Shown: positions 33,660-42,324 of the stretch, piece after piece
Numbering within the stretch: the first letter of the stretch is position 1
How the letters are laid out: each line of letters opens with the position of its first letter
Origin: Pseudomonas sp. MWU16-30317
Lineage (GTDB): Bacteria; Pseudomonadota; Gammaproteobacteria; Pseudomonadales; Pseudomonadaceae
Direction: 5' to 3'
Length of the DNA: 64,000 nt
NCBI RefSeq assembly: GCF_020515695.1
Contig: NZ_JAIWJA010000011.1
Location: 62,001 to 126,000 of the forward strand
Program-made: the position numbers and the translations under genes
The notes under the pieces: model-generated
Seen by the model: the letters and a program-made list of their open reading frames with translations, nothing else
Database searches by the model: none
What the model was told of the DNA's origin: nothing

Positions 33660-34229
33660 ATGAATTATCTCGCGCACCTGCACCTGGGCGGCCAGAGCCC
33701 GGATCACTGGCTCGGCAGCCTGTATGGCGATTTCGTCAAAGGCCGTCTTGAAGGCCGTTTCAGCCCTGAGCTGGAGGCGGGTATCCGCCTGCACCGGCAA
33801 ATCGATGCCTACACCGACAGCCATCCCCTGGTGCTGACCGCGCTGGAACGTTTCCCAGTAGCACGGCGGCGTTATGCGGGCATCCTCCTCGACGTGTTCT
33901 TCGATCACTGTCTGGCATTGCACTGGCGCGATTATGACGATCGGCCGCTCGCCGGGTTCACTTCGCAGGTGTACGCCGTGCTGGCCGCGCAGGACGAACT
34001 GCCGGGGCGGCTGGCGGGGGTGGCGCCTTACCTGATTGCCGGCGACTGGCTTGGGTCCTATGCCGAGTTTGCGGTGCTGGAACAGGTGTTCAACGGCATT
34101 GCGCGGCGGTTGAGCAAGCCCGAGGGGCTGGCGGGGGCATTCGCCGAGGTGAAGGCGCTGTATGGGCCGCTGACCGAGGATTTTCGGCGGTTTTATCCGG
34201 TGTTACAGCAGTTTGCGCGAAGTGCCTGA
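33660..34229 (+). CDS. acpH: Acyl carrier protein phosphodiesterase AcpH
   Basis: The 189-residue HD-like enzyme begins MNYLAHLHLG and has GDFVKGRLEGRF, GIRLHRQIDAYTDSHP and LLDVFFDHCLA, the metal-binding signatures of ACP phosphodiesterases. It removes the 4'-phosphopantetheine arm from ACP. The start at 33660 places the family N-terminus correctly. It is divergent from pyeR. Confidence 0.88.
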   Translation: MNYLAHLHLGGQSPDHWLGSLYGDFVKGRLEGRFSPELEAGIRLHRQIDAYTDSHPLVLTALERFPVARRRYAGILLDVFFDHCLALHWRDYDDRPLAGFTSQVYAVLAAQDELPGRLAGVAPYLIAGDWLGSYAEFAVLEQVFNGIARRLSKPEGLAGAFAEVKALYGPLTEDFRRFYPVLQQFARSA

Positions 34230-34247
34230 GTCGAGGTGAGCCGTTGC

Positions 34248-34342
34248 GGCCTCTTCGCGAGCAAGCTTTGCTCCCACAGTGTCTACAGTGCCAGAGTCTT
34301 ACGCTTGTGGGAGCAAGGCTGGCCCGCGAACCTCTTGAGGCC
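34248..34342. repeat. REP pair overlapping the olsA 3' end
   Basis: The left arm starts GGCCTCTTCGCGAGCAAGC and the right arm ends in GGCCCGCGAACCTCTTGAGGCC, with a non-repeated centre. The right arm encodes the last residues of OlsA, because the olsA stop (TAA) lies at 34299-34301 inside the element. Confidence 0.88.
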
Positions 34343-35114
34343 CTGTGGCCAACCGCGGCTCTTCGCGACTGTCACCAAACAACGCCACCCGCACCGCTTC
34401 CTGAGCCTTGAACGCCAGCGCCGCGCGCTCAACGGCGCGAGTCTCGATAGGCTCCAGCAGATAGATATCCACTTCCCCGGCATCGGCCCGGAGTAGGCGC
34501 ATCAGGTGCGACAGCAGGTCGTCGTCGCCAATGAAGGGCGCGATCGGGTCCAGCTTCGTCCCGCGACCATAGCGGATTGCCACCGGCTGCACTGCCACGC
34601 CGACATCGGCCGCACAGGCTAGCAGCCGACCGTGGAAGGTCCGCAACTGGCGGCCGTCGGTGGTCGTTCCCTCGGGGAAAATCATCAGCGGGCAGCCGTC
34701 CTCCAGGCGCAAGGCCATTTCCCGGCGCAGGCGTTGACTGTCGTTGGCGCCGCGGCGGATGAACAGGGTCCCGGCGTGCTGCGCCAGCCACCCGGCGATT
34801 GGCCAATGGCGCACCTCGGCCTTGGACAGAAACGACAGTGGCGCGATTTGCCCGAGCAGGGCGATGTCGGTCCAGGACACATGATTGCTGACCCACAGCA
34901 TCGGCTGTTGCGGCACCACACCATGGACCCGTACGGTGAACGGCAGGGCGCGCGTCAGGCGGCCCATGAAACTGCGCGTCCAACGCTGGCGCCGAGTCAT
35001 CGAGCCTGCCAGCCCCAGCCGTTCGCCGACGATAAAGGCCGCCGCCAGCACCAGGCCGTAGGCCACCACCAGCACGATCCGCCCGATCCGCACTGCCAAC
35101 CGCAGCGCGCGCAT
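34299..35114 (-). CDS. olsA: Lyso-ornithine lipid O-acyltransferase OlsA
   Basis: This 271-residue PlsC-family enzyme has an N-terminal membrane helix (about residues 9-30), the catalytic SNHVSWTD (NHx4D) and the FPEGTTTDG block. It adds the second acyl chain to lyso-ornithine lipid using acyl-ACP. It overlaps olsB by one base (TGATG). The last dozen or so residues come from the REP element, so the native C-terminus may have been shorter. The start at 35114 is fixed by the overlap with olsB. Confidence 0.9.
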   Translation of the reverse strand: MRALRLAVRIGRIVLVVAYGLVLAAAFIVGERLGLAGSMTRRQRWTRSFMGRLTRALPFTVRVHGVVPQQPMLWVSNHVSWTDIALLGQIAPLSFLSKAEVRHWPIAGWLAQHAGTLFIRRGANDSQRLRREMALRLEDGCPLMIFPEGTTTDGRQLRTFHGRLLACAADVGVAVQPVAIRYGRGTKLDPIAPFIGDDDLLSHLMRLLRADAGEVDIYLLEPIETRAVERAALAFKAQEAVRVALFGDSREEPRLATGPQEVRGPALLPQA

Positions 35115-35869
35115 CACACGGCCGCCCGGAAGTGACGGGCGTAGCGCGGGCACAGATCGTCGCGCTTTAGCAGGATGAACACATCGGCGACCTGGAAATC
35201 CTCGTCCCAGCAGGGCTCGCCGCAGACTTTGGCGCCCAGGCGCATATAGGCCTTGAGCAGCGGCGGCATCTGCGCCGTGACGTTACTCGGGATCTGCGCT
35301 GCCGGCAGGGGCTTGCGCGGTTCGGCGCGCAGGTTCTGGGTGCACAGATGGCGCTCGCGCAAGCGTTGCATGATTGCCTCGGCCTGCACGCCGCCGTCCT
35401 GCATCGGAATGCTCGCGCAGCCCATCAGGTAACTGTAGCCGCCTTCGTTGAGGACTTCGGCCAGTTCGCCCCAGAGCACGGCGATGGTGCCGCCGTTGCG
35501 GTAGGCGGGATCGACGCAGGTGCGGCCGATTTCCAGCACCGGGCCTTGCAGGCCGCCCAGGCCATGGAGATTGAATTCCTCTTCGCTGTAAAAGCGCCCC
35601 AGATAACGCGCCGCGCGATGATCGAGCAGGCGGGTGGTGGCCACCAGACGACCGTTGCTCAGGTCGCGCACGCCGATGTGCCAGCAGTGGCGGTCGTAGT
35701 CGTCACGGTCCAGTCCGTCCTCGGCGCCTTGCAGGCGGGCATTGAATTCGCGGCTGAACACCTCGAAGCGCAGGGCCTGCGCCTCCTGCAGGGCGCGGCT
35801 GCCGAGCAGGCGTTCGGCGACCAGACGGCGCGCTGCGGGGGTGTCGCCTGAGCATGCGATGTGAGTCAT
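35114..35869 (-). CDS. olsB: L-ornithine N-alpha-acyltransferase OlsB
   Basis: The 251-residue GNAT-like acyltransferase has LRFEVFSREFNARL, DRDDYDRHCWHIGV, the block EIGRTCVDPAYRNGG and YLMGCASI, which together are typical of OlsB. It transfers a 3-hydroxyacyl group from ACP to the alpha-amine of ornithine, the first step of the phosphorus-free ornithine lipid. It is the first gene of the olsBA unit. Confidence 0.92.
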   Translation of the reverse strand: MTHIACSGDTPAARRLVAERLLGSRALQEAQALRFEVFSREFNARLQGAEDGLDRDDYDRHCWHIGVRDLSNGRLVATTRLLDHRAARYLGRFYSEEEFNLHGLGGLQGPVLEIGRTCVDPAYRNGGTIAVLWGELAEVLNEGGYSYLMGCASIPMQDGGVQAEAIMQRLRERHLCTQNLRAEPRKPLPAAQIPSNVTAQMPPLLKAYMRLGAKVCGEPCWDEDFQVADVFILLKRDDLCPRYARHFRAAV

Positions 35870-36002
35870 TGCGAGTCTCCAAATTCGGACTTGGGGTTGC
35901 AGCCAATGAACTTTGTTGTGCAATCTCAGGCTAAGTAGCAGCAGTGTCGTCACCATGACGTTTGGGTGATGCTTGTATGACAGCCTCCGAGGACCACACG
36001 CC

Positions 36003-36947
36003 ATGACCTGGCTCACTTTGCTGAACCTGCGTGAACGCCTGCCGGCGGGCGCTGAAAATACCGAACCCGAAGCCCATGTCGCCGGCGGCGCGCTGGTCAG
36101 CGGCGGGGGTGTTTCCATCGCCGACACTTATGCCGCGTTGCTGCAACGCTGGGGCAATCGTTCGCCGTTCGAACTGGCGGTGCTGGGCGGGCATCTGGCG
36201 AGCACCCCGGGCCTGGCGTTTCTGTTCGGTTATCAAGCGGCCCTGCGCGCGCTGTGGCCCAGCGCGCCGTTGAGCCTGGGGGCGATCTGCGCTACCGAGC
36301 AGCGCAGTTTGCGCCCGGCCGATCTCACTACCCGTCTGCACAACCTGCGGTTGAGCGGGCAAAAGGATTTCGTCACGGCGGGCCATGCCGCCGACTGGCT
36401 GTTGGTAGCGGCGCGCAGCGAGGCTGTCGGCGAGGCGCCGCGCTTGAGCCTGGCGGTGGTCTATCCCGGCGAGGTCGGGGTGCGCCTCGAGGCCTTGCCC
36501 GCGCTGCCGCTGATCCCGGACATCAGCCATTCCCGCCTGCACCTCGACAACGCGGCCTGCGACCTGCTGGCGGGCGATGGCTGGGACGCTTACGTCAAAC
36601 CGTTCCGCAGCCTCGAAGACCTTTACGTGCTCAGTGCCCTGGCAGCTTGGCTGTATGGCGTCGGTCAGCAACAGCAATGGCCGCACTCCCTGCAACTACG
36701 TCTGCTCGGTCTACTCGGCGGCTGCGCTGAAGCCACCCGCCAGTGCCCCGATGCCGCCGTCAGTCACCTGTTGCTCGGCGGCCTGTTCGCCCAGTTCGAC
36801 GCCCTGCAGGATGACCTGGGTGTAGCGCTGGCCAGCGGTGAAGCGGCCAGCGCGCAGATGTGGCAGCGTGATCGTGGCGTACTGACCCTGGCGGCCAGCG
36901 CGCGACAGCAGCGTCTGGACAAAGCCCTGCAGGCGCTGGGGTACTGA
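36003..36947 (+). CDS. Acyl-CoA-dehydrogenase-like protein
   Basis: The 314-residue protein has a central block like the beta-domain of acyl-CoA dehydrogenases (LHNLRLSGQKDFVTAGHAADWLLVAARSE). The C-terminal half is helical. It is about 60-70 residues shorter than a normal ACAD, and I cannot place a catalytic Glu, so enzymatic activity is uncertain. It overlaps the next gene by one base and is divergent from olsB, so a lipid-related role is plausible. Confidence 0.7.
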   Translation: MTWLTLLNLRERLPAGAENTEPEAHVAGGALVSGGGVSIADTYAALLQRWGNRSPFELAVLGGHLASTPGLAFLFGYQAALRALWPSAPLSLGAICATEQRSLRPADLTTRLHNLRLSGQKDFVTAGHAADWLLVAARSEAVGEAPRLSLAVVYPGEVGVRLEALPALPLIPDISHSRLHLDNAACDLLAGDGWDAYVKPFRSLEDLYVLSALAAWLYGVGQQQQWPHSLQLRLLGLLGGCAEATRQCPDAAVSHLLLGGLFAQFDALQDDLGVALASGEAASAQMWQRDRGVLTLAASARQQRLDKALQALGY

Positions 36948-38104
36948 TGGCCGGTCCGATTTTTCCATGGCGCAGCACCAACCGTTTTCAACTGCTGGTC
37001 GATGGTCCGCAGTTTTTCCCGCGCATGCTGGCGGCGATCGATGCCGCGCAGACGCAAGTCGATCTGGAACTTTATCTGGTGGAGGCGGGGGCCTGCGCCG
37101 ATGAAGTCGTGGAGGCGCTGGCCAGGGCTGCCGAGCGTGGCGTCACGGTGCGTTGCCTGTTTGACGGTTATGGCAGCCTGGCGTTTGGTCAGGGGCAGCG
37201 CGAGCGGCTGCTGGTCGCTGGCGTCGAGTTGCGCCTGTACAACGCTGTGCGTCTGCATCGCGGGCTGCGCAATCTGTACCGCGATCACCGCAAGCTGCTG
37301 CTGGTCGACCAAGCCTTGGCGGTGGTCGGCGGCACCGGTGTGACCGATCAATTCTGGACCCCAGGCGAAACGTCCAGCGAATGGCACGAGATCATGGTCG
37401 AGATGCATGGCCCGCTGGTGCTCGATTGGCAGGCGCTGTTCGACCGCCAATGGCGCGCCAACCTGCGCCGCACCGCCTGGCGCCCGGCCACCCATTTCGG
37501 CCTGCCGCACCTGCCGCCCACGCCAGTCACCGGCAGTGGCCTGGGCCGCGTGGCGTACGCCGACTCGCGCCAGCACCGCGATATCCTCCGCTCGCTGGTG
37601 CGCAATCTCAACAGCGGGCAAAAACGCATTTGGCTGGCGACCCCGTACTTCCTCCCGACCTGGTCGGTGCGCCGTTCTCTGCGCCGCGCGGCCGCGCGCG
37701 GGCTGGACGTGCGCCTGCTGCTCACCGGCCCGCGTACCGATCATCCGTCGGTGCGCTATGCGGGGCATCGCTACTACCCGAAGTTGCTGCGCGCGGGAGT
37801 GAAGATCTTCGAGTACCAGCCGTGCTTTTTGCACCTGAAGATGGTGCTGGTGGACGACTGGGTGAGCCTCGGCTCGTGCAACTTCGATCACTGGAACCTG
37901 CGCTTCAACCTCGAAGCCAACCTCGAGGCGCTGGACCCGGACTTGACCCGCGACGTGGAGGCCAGCTTCGAGCGCGATTTCGCCGCCAGTCACCTGATCA
38001 GCCTCGACGCCTGGCACTCCCGGCCACTGTGGTGGCGAGTGCAGCAGCGTATCTGGGGGTGGCTGGATCGGCTGGTGGTCAACTTGCTGGATCGGCGGGG
38101 GTGA
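36947..38104 (+). CDS. Phospholipase D / cardiolipin synthase-like protein
   Basis: The 385-residue protein has two HKD motifs, DHRKLLLVDQ near residue 110 and LHLKMVLVDDW near 300, each followed by a GG or GSCN block as in ClsB-type enzymes. There is no N-terminal membrane helix. It probably joins or exchanges phospholipid head groups. It is translationally coupled to the acyl-CoA-dehydrogenase-like gene upstream (TGATG). Confidence 0.88.
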   Translation: MAGPIFPWRSTNRFQLLVDGPQFFPRMLAAIDAAQTQVDLELYLVEAGACADEVVEALARAAERGVTVRCLFDGYGSLAFGQGQRERLLVAGVELRLYNAVRLHRGLRNLYRDHRKLLLVDQALAVVGGTGVTDQFWTPGETSSEWHEIMVEMHGPLVLDWQALFDRQWRANLRRTAWRPATHFGLPHLPPTPVTGSGLGRVAYADSRQHRDILRSLVRNLNSGQKRIWLATPYFLPTWSVRRSLRRAAARGLDVRLLLTGPRTDHPSVRYAGHRYYPKLLRAGVKIFEYQPCFLHLKMVLVDDWVSLGSCNFDHWNLRFNLEANLEALDPDLTRDVEASFERDFAASHLISLDAWHSRPLWWRVQQRIWGWLDRLVVNLLDRRG

Positions 38105-38162
38105 TCGATGTACGGAGCTGAAGAGGGGTGGGAGATTTTGCAGTTTTGCGCAAGCCAAGCAG

Positions 38163-38250
38163 ACCCCTTCGAGGGCAAACCTTGCTCCCACAGCAGTGCG
38201 ACTCAGGATCAGTCGACACTGTGAGACCCAGGCTTGCCCGCGAAGAGGCC
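38163..38250. repeat. Degenerate REP pair
   Basis: The left arm (ACCCCTTCGAGGGCAAACCTTGCTCCCACA) and the right arm (CAGGCTTGCCCGCGAAGAGGCC) are diverged REP halves. They lie between the convergent PLD and fumarase genes. Confidence 0.75.
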
Positions 38251-38309
38251 ATAAGTATCAGCAGATCTTTTCTGACAGTCCGCAGAGGCACACCCCCGCA
38301 GACCTTTCG

Positions 38310-39833
38310 TTACTTGATTTCGACCGCCAGGCTTTCAGCGATCTTCTTCTGCCAGATCGCAGGACCGGTGATGTGCACCGACTCACCTTTGCTGTCCACG
38401 GCAACCGTGACGGGCATGTCCTTGACCTCGAACTCGTAGATGGCTTCCATCCCCAGCTCTTCGAAGGCCACCACGCGCGATTTCTTGATCGCCTGAGCGA
38501 CCAGGTAGGCGGCGCCACCGACGGCCATCAGGTACACGGCCTTGTAGTCCTTGATCGCTTCGATCGCGGTGGGGCCGCGTTCGGATTTGCCGATCATGCC
38601 CAGCAGGCCGGTTTGATCGAGGATCTGACGGGTGAACTTGTCCATCCGCGTGGCGGTGGTCGGGCCGGCCGGGCCGACCACTTCTTCGCGTACCGGATCG
38701 ACCGGGCCGACGTAGTAGATGAAGCGGCCCTTGAGGTCCACCGGCAGCTTCTCGCCGCGGTTGAGCATCTCGACCATGCGCTTGTGCGCGGCGTCGCGGC
38801 CGGTGAGCATCTTGCCGTTGAGCAGCACGGTCTCGCCTGGCTGCCAGCTCTGCACGTCTTCCGGGGTCAGGGTGTCGAGGTTGACGCGGCGTGCCGATGG
38901 GCCGGCTTCCCAGACGATTTCAGGGTAGGCGTCCAGGTCCGGCGCTTCGAGCTCGGCCGGGCCGCTGCCATCGAGCACGAAGTGCGCGTGACGGGTGGCG
39001 GCGCAGTTGGGGATCATGCACACCGGCAGGGACGCGGCGTGGGTGGGGTAATCCATGATTTTGACGTCGAGCACGGTGGTCAGGCCGCCGAGGCCCTGGG
39101 CGCCGATGCCCAGCTGGTTGACCTTGTCGAACAGCTCCAGGCGGATCTCTTCGATACGATTGGACGGGCCGCGGGCCTTGAGCTCATGGATGTCGATGGA
39201 CTCCATCAACACTTCCTTGGCCATGACCGCGGCCTTTTCGGCGGTACCGCCGATGCCGATGCCGAGCATGCCCGGCGGGCACCAGCCCGCGCCCATGGTC
39301 GGGACGGTCTTGAGCACCCAGTCGACGATCGAGTCGGACGGGTTGAGCATGGCCATCTTGGACTTGTTCTCGGAGCCGCCACCCTTGGCCGCCACGTCCA
39401 CTTCCACGGTGTTACCCGGGACGATGGAGTAGTGGATGACCGCCGGGGTGTTGTCCTTGGTGTTTTTGCGGGCACCGGCCGGGTCGGCCAGGATCGAGGC
39501 GCGCAGGACGTTTTCCGGCAGGTTGTAGGCGCGACGCACGCCCTCGTTGATCATGTCATCGAGGCTCATGGTGGCACCGTCCCAGCTGACGCTCATGCCG
39601 ACGCGCACGAACACGGTAACGATACCGGTGTCCTGGCAGATCGGCCGATGGCCGGTGGCGCACATGCGCGAGTTGATCAAAATCTGGGCGATGGAATCAC
39701 GGGCTGCGGGCGATTCTTCGCGCAGGTAAGCCTCGTGCATGGCCTGGATGAAATCCACGGGGTGATAGAAGGAAATGAACTGCAAGGCATCGGCGACGCT
39801 CTGTATCAGGTCGTCTTGTTTGATCACGGTCAT
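38310..39833 (-). CDS. fumA: Fumarate hydratase class I ([4Fe-4S])
   Basis: The 507-residue enzyme is of the single-chain class I type. Cysteines for the iron-sulfur cluster sit in ICQDTG, GWCPPG and IPNCAATRH. The N-terminal alpha part and the C-terminal beta part (GPTTATRMDKFTRQILDQTG) are fused. It interconverts fumarate and malate in the TCA cycle and is sensitive to superoxide and low iron. In PAO1 a class I fumarase lies next to sadC, as it does here. Confidence 0.93.
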   Translation of the reverse strand: MTVIKQDDLIQSVADALQFISFYHPVDFIQAMHEAYLREESPAARDSIAQILINSRMCATGHRPICQDTGIVTVFVRVGMSVSWDGATMSLDDMINEGVRRAYNLPENVLRASILADPAGARKNTKDNTPAVIHYSIVPGNTVEVDVAAKGGGSENKSKMAMLNPSDSIVDWVLKTVPTMGAGWCPPGMLGIGIGGTAEKAAVMAKEVLMESIDIHELKARGPSNRIEEIRLELFDKVNQLGIGAQGLGGLTTVLDVKIMDYPTHAASLPVCMIPNCAATRHAHFVLDGSGPAELEAPDLDAYPEIVWEAGPSARRVNLDTLTPEDVQSWQPGETVLLNGKMLTGRDAAHKRMVEMLNRGEKLPVDLKGRFIYYVGPVDPVREEVVGPAGPTTATRMDKFTRQILDQTGLLGMIGKSERGPTAIEAIKDYKAVYLMAVGGAAYLVAQAIKKSRVVAFEELGMEAIYEFEVKDMPVTVAVDSKGESVHITGPAIWQKKIAESLAVEIK

Positions 39834-40156
39834 GGCGCGCGCTCCTCTTTAAGGCGGGAACATTCATTAAGGTGACTCAGCCAGGGCCGACTCATCCTTC
39901 AAGGTGCGCCGACCCATAGTGGTCAACGCAAAAAGGCGCGGCAGTATACCGCGCATCCATTCGTCGCACACGCGCCTAAGGTCTTGTTGCGGGCGTTTAT
40001 CGGTCCTGTCGTGAGGGTGTACGGCAGGGGGCAGGGAGCACAAAAGTTGTACAGAAGGTTAAAAATTGGATAGTTATTTTCGGGCCACGGCACTAAAGTG
40101 GCATCTGGCCATAAGCCCATCGGCTGCCAATCAGGGATGGAGTCCCTTAGCGTACG
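39834..40156. other. Intergenic region between fumA and sadC
   Basis: This divergent gap holds the promoters for both genes. On the minus strand, TATACT lies inside GCGCGGTATACTGCCGC and is a likely -10 for fumA. An AT-rich stretch (AAAAATTGGATAGTTATTTTCG, around 40059-40080) may belong to the sadC promoter. No coding frame is convincing. Confidence 0.45.
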
Positions 40157-41275
40157 GTGAGTCAACGAGTGACCGAAAAAGCCACACAAAAACTACTTCT
40201 GAAACGCTTTATCCTTGCCGCAGGCACCTATTGCATGGTGCTGGTGCTGATGTGGGTAGCGATTCTAGGCGATTACTTCCAAGCCGCCATTTTCACTGCC
40301 GTTGTGGGCAGCGGCCTCGTGCTGCTCAGCCAATCGGTGCTGCTGGTGTTGTTCCTGCGCGGTGATAACCAGCGTTTCAGCGACCCCAGCCTGACCGAGA
40401 TCCAAGTGGTCATGGCGGTGTGCTGGCACACTTGGTTCCTGGCCCAGTTGCAGTCGGCTCGGGGTTCGTTGCTGGTGTTCTACGTGCTGATCCTGCTGTT
40501 CGGCCTGTTCCACCTCAAGCAACGGGTATTCATGCGTTGCGCGGTGTTGGTATTCGTGGCGTTCTCCGGCCTCAACCTGTGGGAAGGCTACGCGGGAAGC
40601 CTGGGCGATCCGGGGCTGGCGTCGCTGCAGGTGTGCGTGCTGTTCGTGGTGCTAGTGTGGCTGTGTCTGTATGCCAGCTATGTGCAGGCCTCTCGCCATC
40701 GCATGCGCCAGCGTCGCTTTGCCTTGCAGGCTCACCAGGACACCTTGCGCGGCATGATGCGCCAGCTGGAGGACCTGGTGGCCACCGACGAATTGACCGG
40801 CCTGTTCAACCGGCGTCATTTTCTGCGTCTGGCGTCCCGCGAGTTGATGCTGTTAAGCAACGGCGCGCGCCACGGCATGGCGCTGATCGACCTCGATCAC
40901 TTCAAGCGCATCAACGATATGCATGGCCACGCGGCGGGCGATCAGGTGCTGCAGGCCTTTGCCGAGGTCGCCGCGGGGTGTCTGCGCGAAGGCGACATCC
41001 TCGCCCGTTACGGTGGCGAGGAGTTCGTGCTGTTGCTGCCCAACTGCGACAGCGCGCACCTGGTGGCCTGCTGCGAGCGGTTGCGGCTGGCCTTTGCTGG
41101 CTCGATGCCGCTGGGTGACAAGATCGATGGCTTGAGCCTTTCGGCGGGCATGACGATGCTGGCTCCCGGCGACGATCTCGATGATGCCTTGCAAAGGGCC
41201 GATCAGGCGCTTTACCGTGCCAAGCGAGGGGGGCGCAATCGGTGCGCCGCCGCCTGGGAAACCGCGGATGCCTGA
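40157..41275 (+). CDS. sadC: Diguanylate cyclase SadC-like
   Basis: The 372-residue protein has about six TM helices in the first 190 residues and a C-terminal GGDEF domain with an intact GGEEF motif. An RxxD inhibitory site (REGD) sits exactly five residues before it, so feedback inhibition by c-di-GMP is expected. The start is GTG at 40157. PAO1 SadC (PA4332) is longer, as I recall, but the topology and the fumarase and ferredoxin-reductase neighbours agree. It makes c-di-GMP and promotes surface attachment. Confidence 0.85.
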   Translation: MSQRVTEKATQKLLLKRFILAAGTYCMVLVLMWVAILGDYFQAAIFTAVVGSGLVLLSQSVLLVLFLRGDNQRFSDPSLTEIQVVMAVCWHTWFLAQLQSARGSLLVFYVLILLFGLFHLKQRVFMRCAVLVFVAFSGLNLWEGYAGSLGDPGLASLQVCVLFVVLVWLCLYASYVQASRHRMRQRRFALQAHQDTLRGMMRQLEDLVATDELTGLFNRRHFLRLASRELMLLSNGARHGMALIDLDHFKRINDMHGHAAGDQVLQAFAEVAAGCLREGDILARYGGEEFVLLLPNCDSAHLVACCERLRLAFAGSMPLGDKIDGLSLSAGMTMLAPGDDLDDALQRADQALYRAKRGGRNRCAAAWETADA

Positions 41276-42203
41276 ATTGAGTGTGGGCCCGCAGCGTTGG
41301 CCGGTCGCACCCGGCAGCAACCTGCTCGATGCCCTTAACGATGCCGGCCTGAATGTGCCCTACAGTTGCCGCGCCGGCAGTTGCCACGCGTGTATGGTGC
41401 GCTGCGTGGCCGGCGAACCGCTGGACAGCACCCCTGGGGCGCTGACGGCTGCCCAGCGCCAGGCGGGCTGGCGGCTGGCCTGCCAATGCCGAGTGACGGA
41501 CGATCTTGAAGTGGCGCTGTTCGACCCACGCCGCGATGGCCTGGATGCCGAACTCATCGCCTGCGACTGGCTCAGCGCCGGGGTGCTGCGTCTTCGCCTG
41601 CGCCCGGAACGACCCTTGCGCTATCACGCCGGTCAGCATCTATTGCTCTACAGCGGCGTGGTGGCCCGACCGTACTCGATCGCCAGCCTGCCCCAGCAAG
41701 ACGATTTTCTGGAATTCCACCTCGACTGCCGCCGGCCGGGGGCTTTCATTGATCGTGCGCGCAGCTTTCAGGTAGGCGACCACCTGCGCTTGGGTGAATT
41801 ACGCGGTGGGGCGCTGCATTATGACCCCGACTGGCAGCAGCGCCCCTTGTGGTTGCTGGCCGCCGGCACCGGACTGGCGCCGCTGTGGGGCGTGTTGCGC
41901 GAGGCTTTGCGTCAGGAACACCAAGGGCTGATTCGCCTGGTGCATGCGGTGCAGGAGGACGGTGAGTACTATCTGGCCGAACCGCTGCGTGCGCTCGCGG
42001 CGCAATACCCACAACTGGAAGTCGAGTTTCACGCTCCGGCAGATCTGCCCTCGGCGCTCAGTCGGCTGCGCTTGCCGTCGCGCCAGACCCAGGCGCTGGT
42101 GTGCGGTTCACCGGCCAGCGTCGAAGCCTTTTCACGCAGGCTGTTCCTGGCGGGACTACCCCGTAGCCAGTTGCTGAGCGACGTTTTTACCGGCCGAGCC
42201 TGA
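41268..42203 (+). CDS. 2Fe-2S ferredoxin-reductase (FAD/NAD) protein
   Basis: The 311-residue electron-transfer protein has a plant-type ferredoxin domain first (SCRAGSCHACMVRC, then LACQC), then an FAD domain with ARPYSIAS and an NAD domain with LLAAGTGLAPLWG. This is the layout of oxygenase reductases. The start at 41268 overlaps the sadC end by 8 bases, so the two are co-transcribed. Its oxygenase partner is not obvious in the window. Confidence 0.88.
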   Translation: MPELSVGPQRWPVAPGSNLLDALNDAGLNVPYSCRAGSCHACMVRCVAGEPLDSTPGALTAAQRQAGWRLACQCRVTDDLEVALFDPRRDGLDAELIACDWLSAGVLRLRLRPERPLRYHAGQHLLLYSGVVARPYSIASLPQQDDFLEFHLDCRRPGAFIDRARSFQVGDHLRLGELRGGALHYDPDWQQRPLWLLAAGTGLAPLWGVLREALRQEHQGLIRLVHAVQEDGEYYLAEPLRALAAQYPQLEVEFHAPADLPSALSRLRLPSRQTQALVCGSPASVEAFSRRLFLAGLPRSQLLSDVFTGRA

Positions 42204-42324
42204 GCGGGGGCTGCAGCCAACAATGGCGGGCGTGGTTTACCTGTCAGTTCTGCTAGTTACGTCGATCTTCCATAGCCGCTTGAATAGACGGGCAATTTCT
42301 TGCCCAACTACTCAAGGATTCGAC

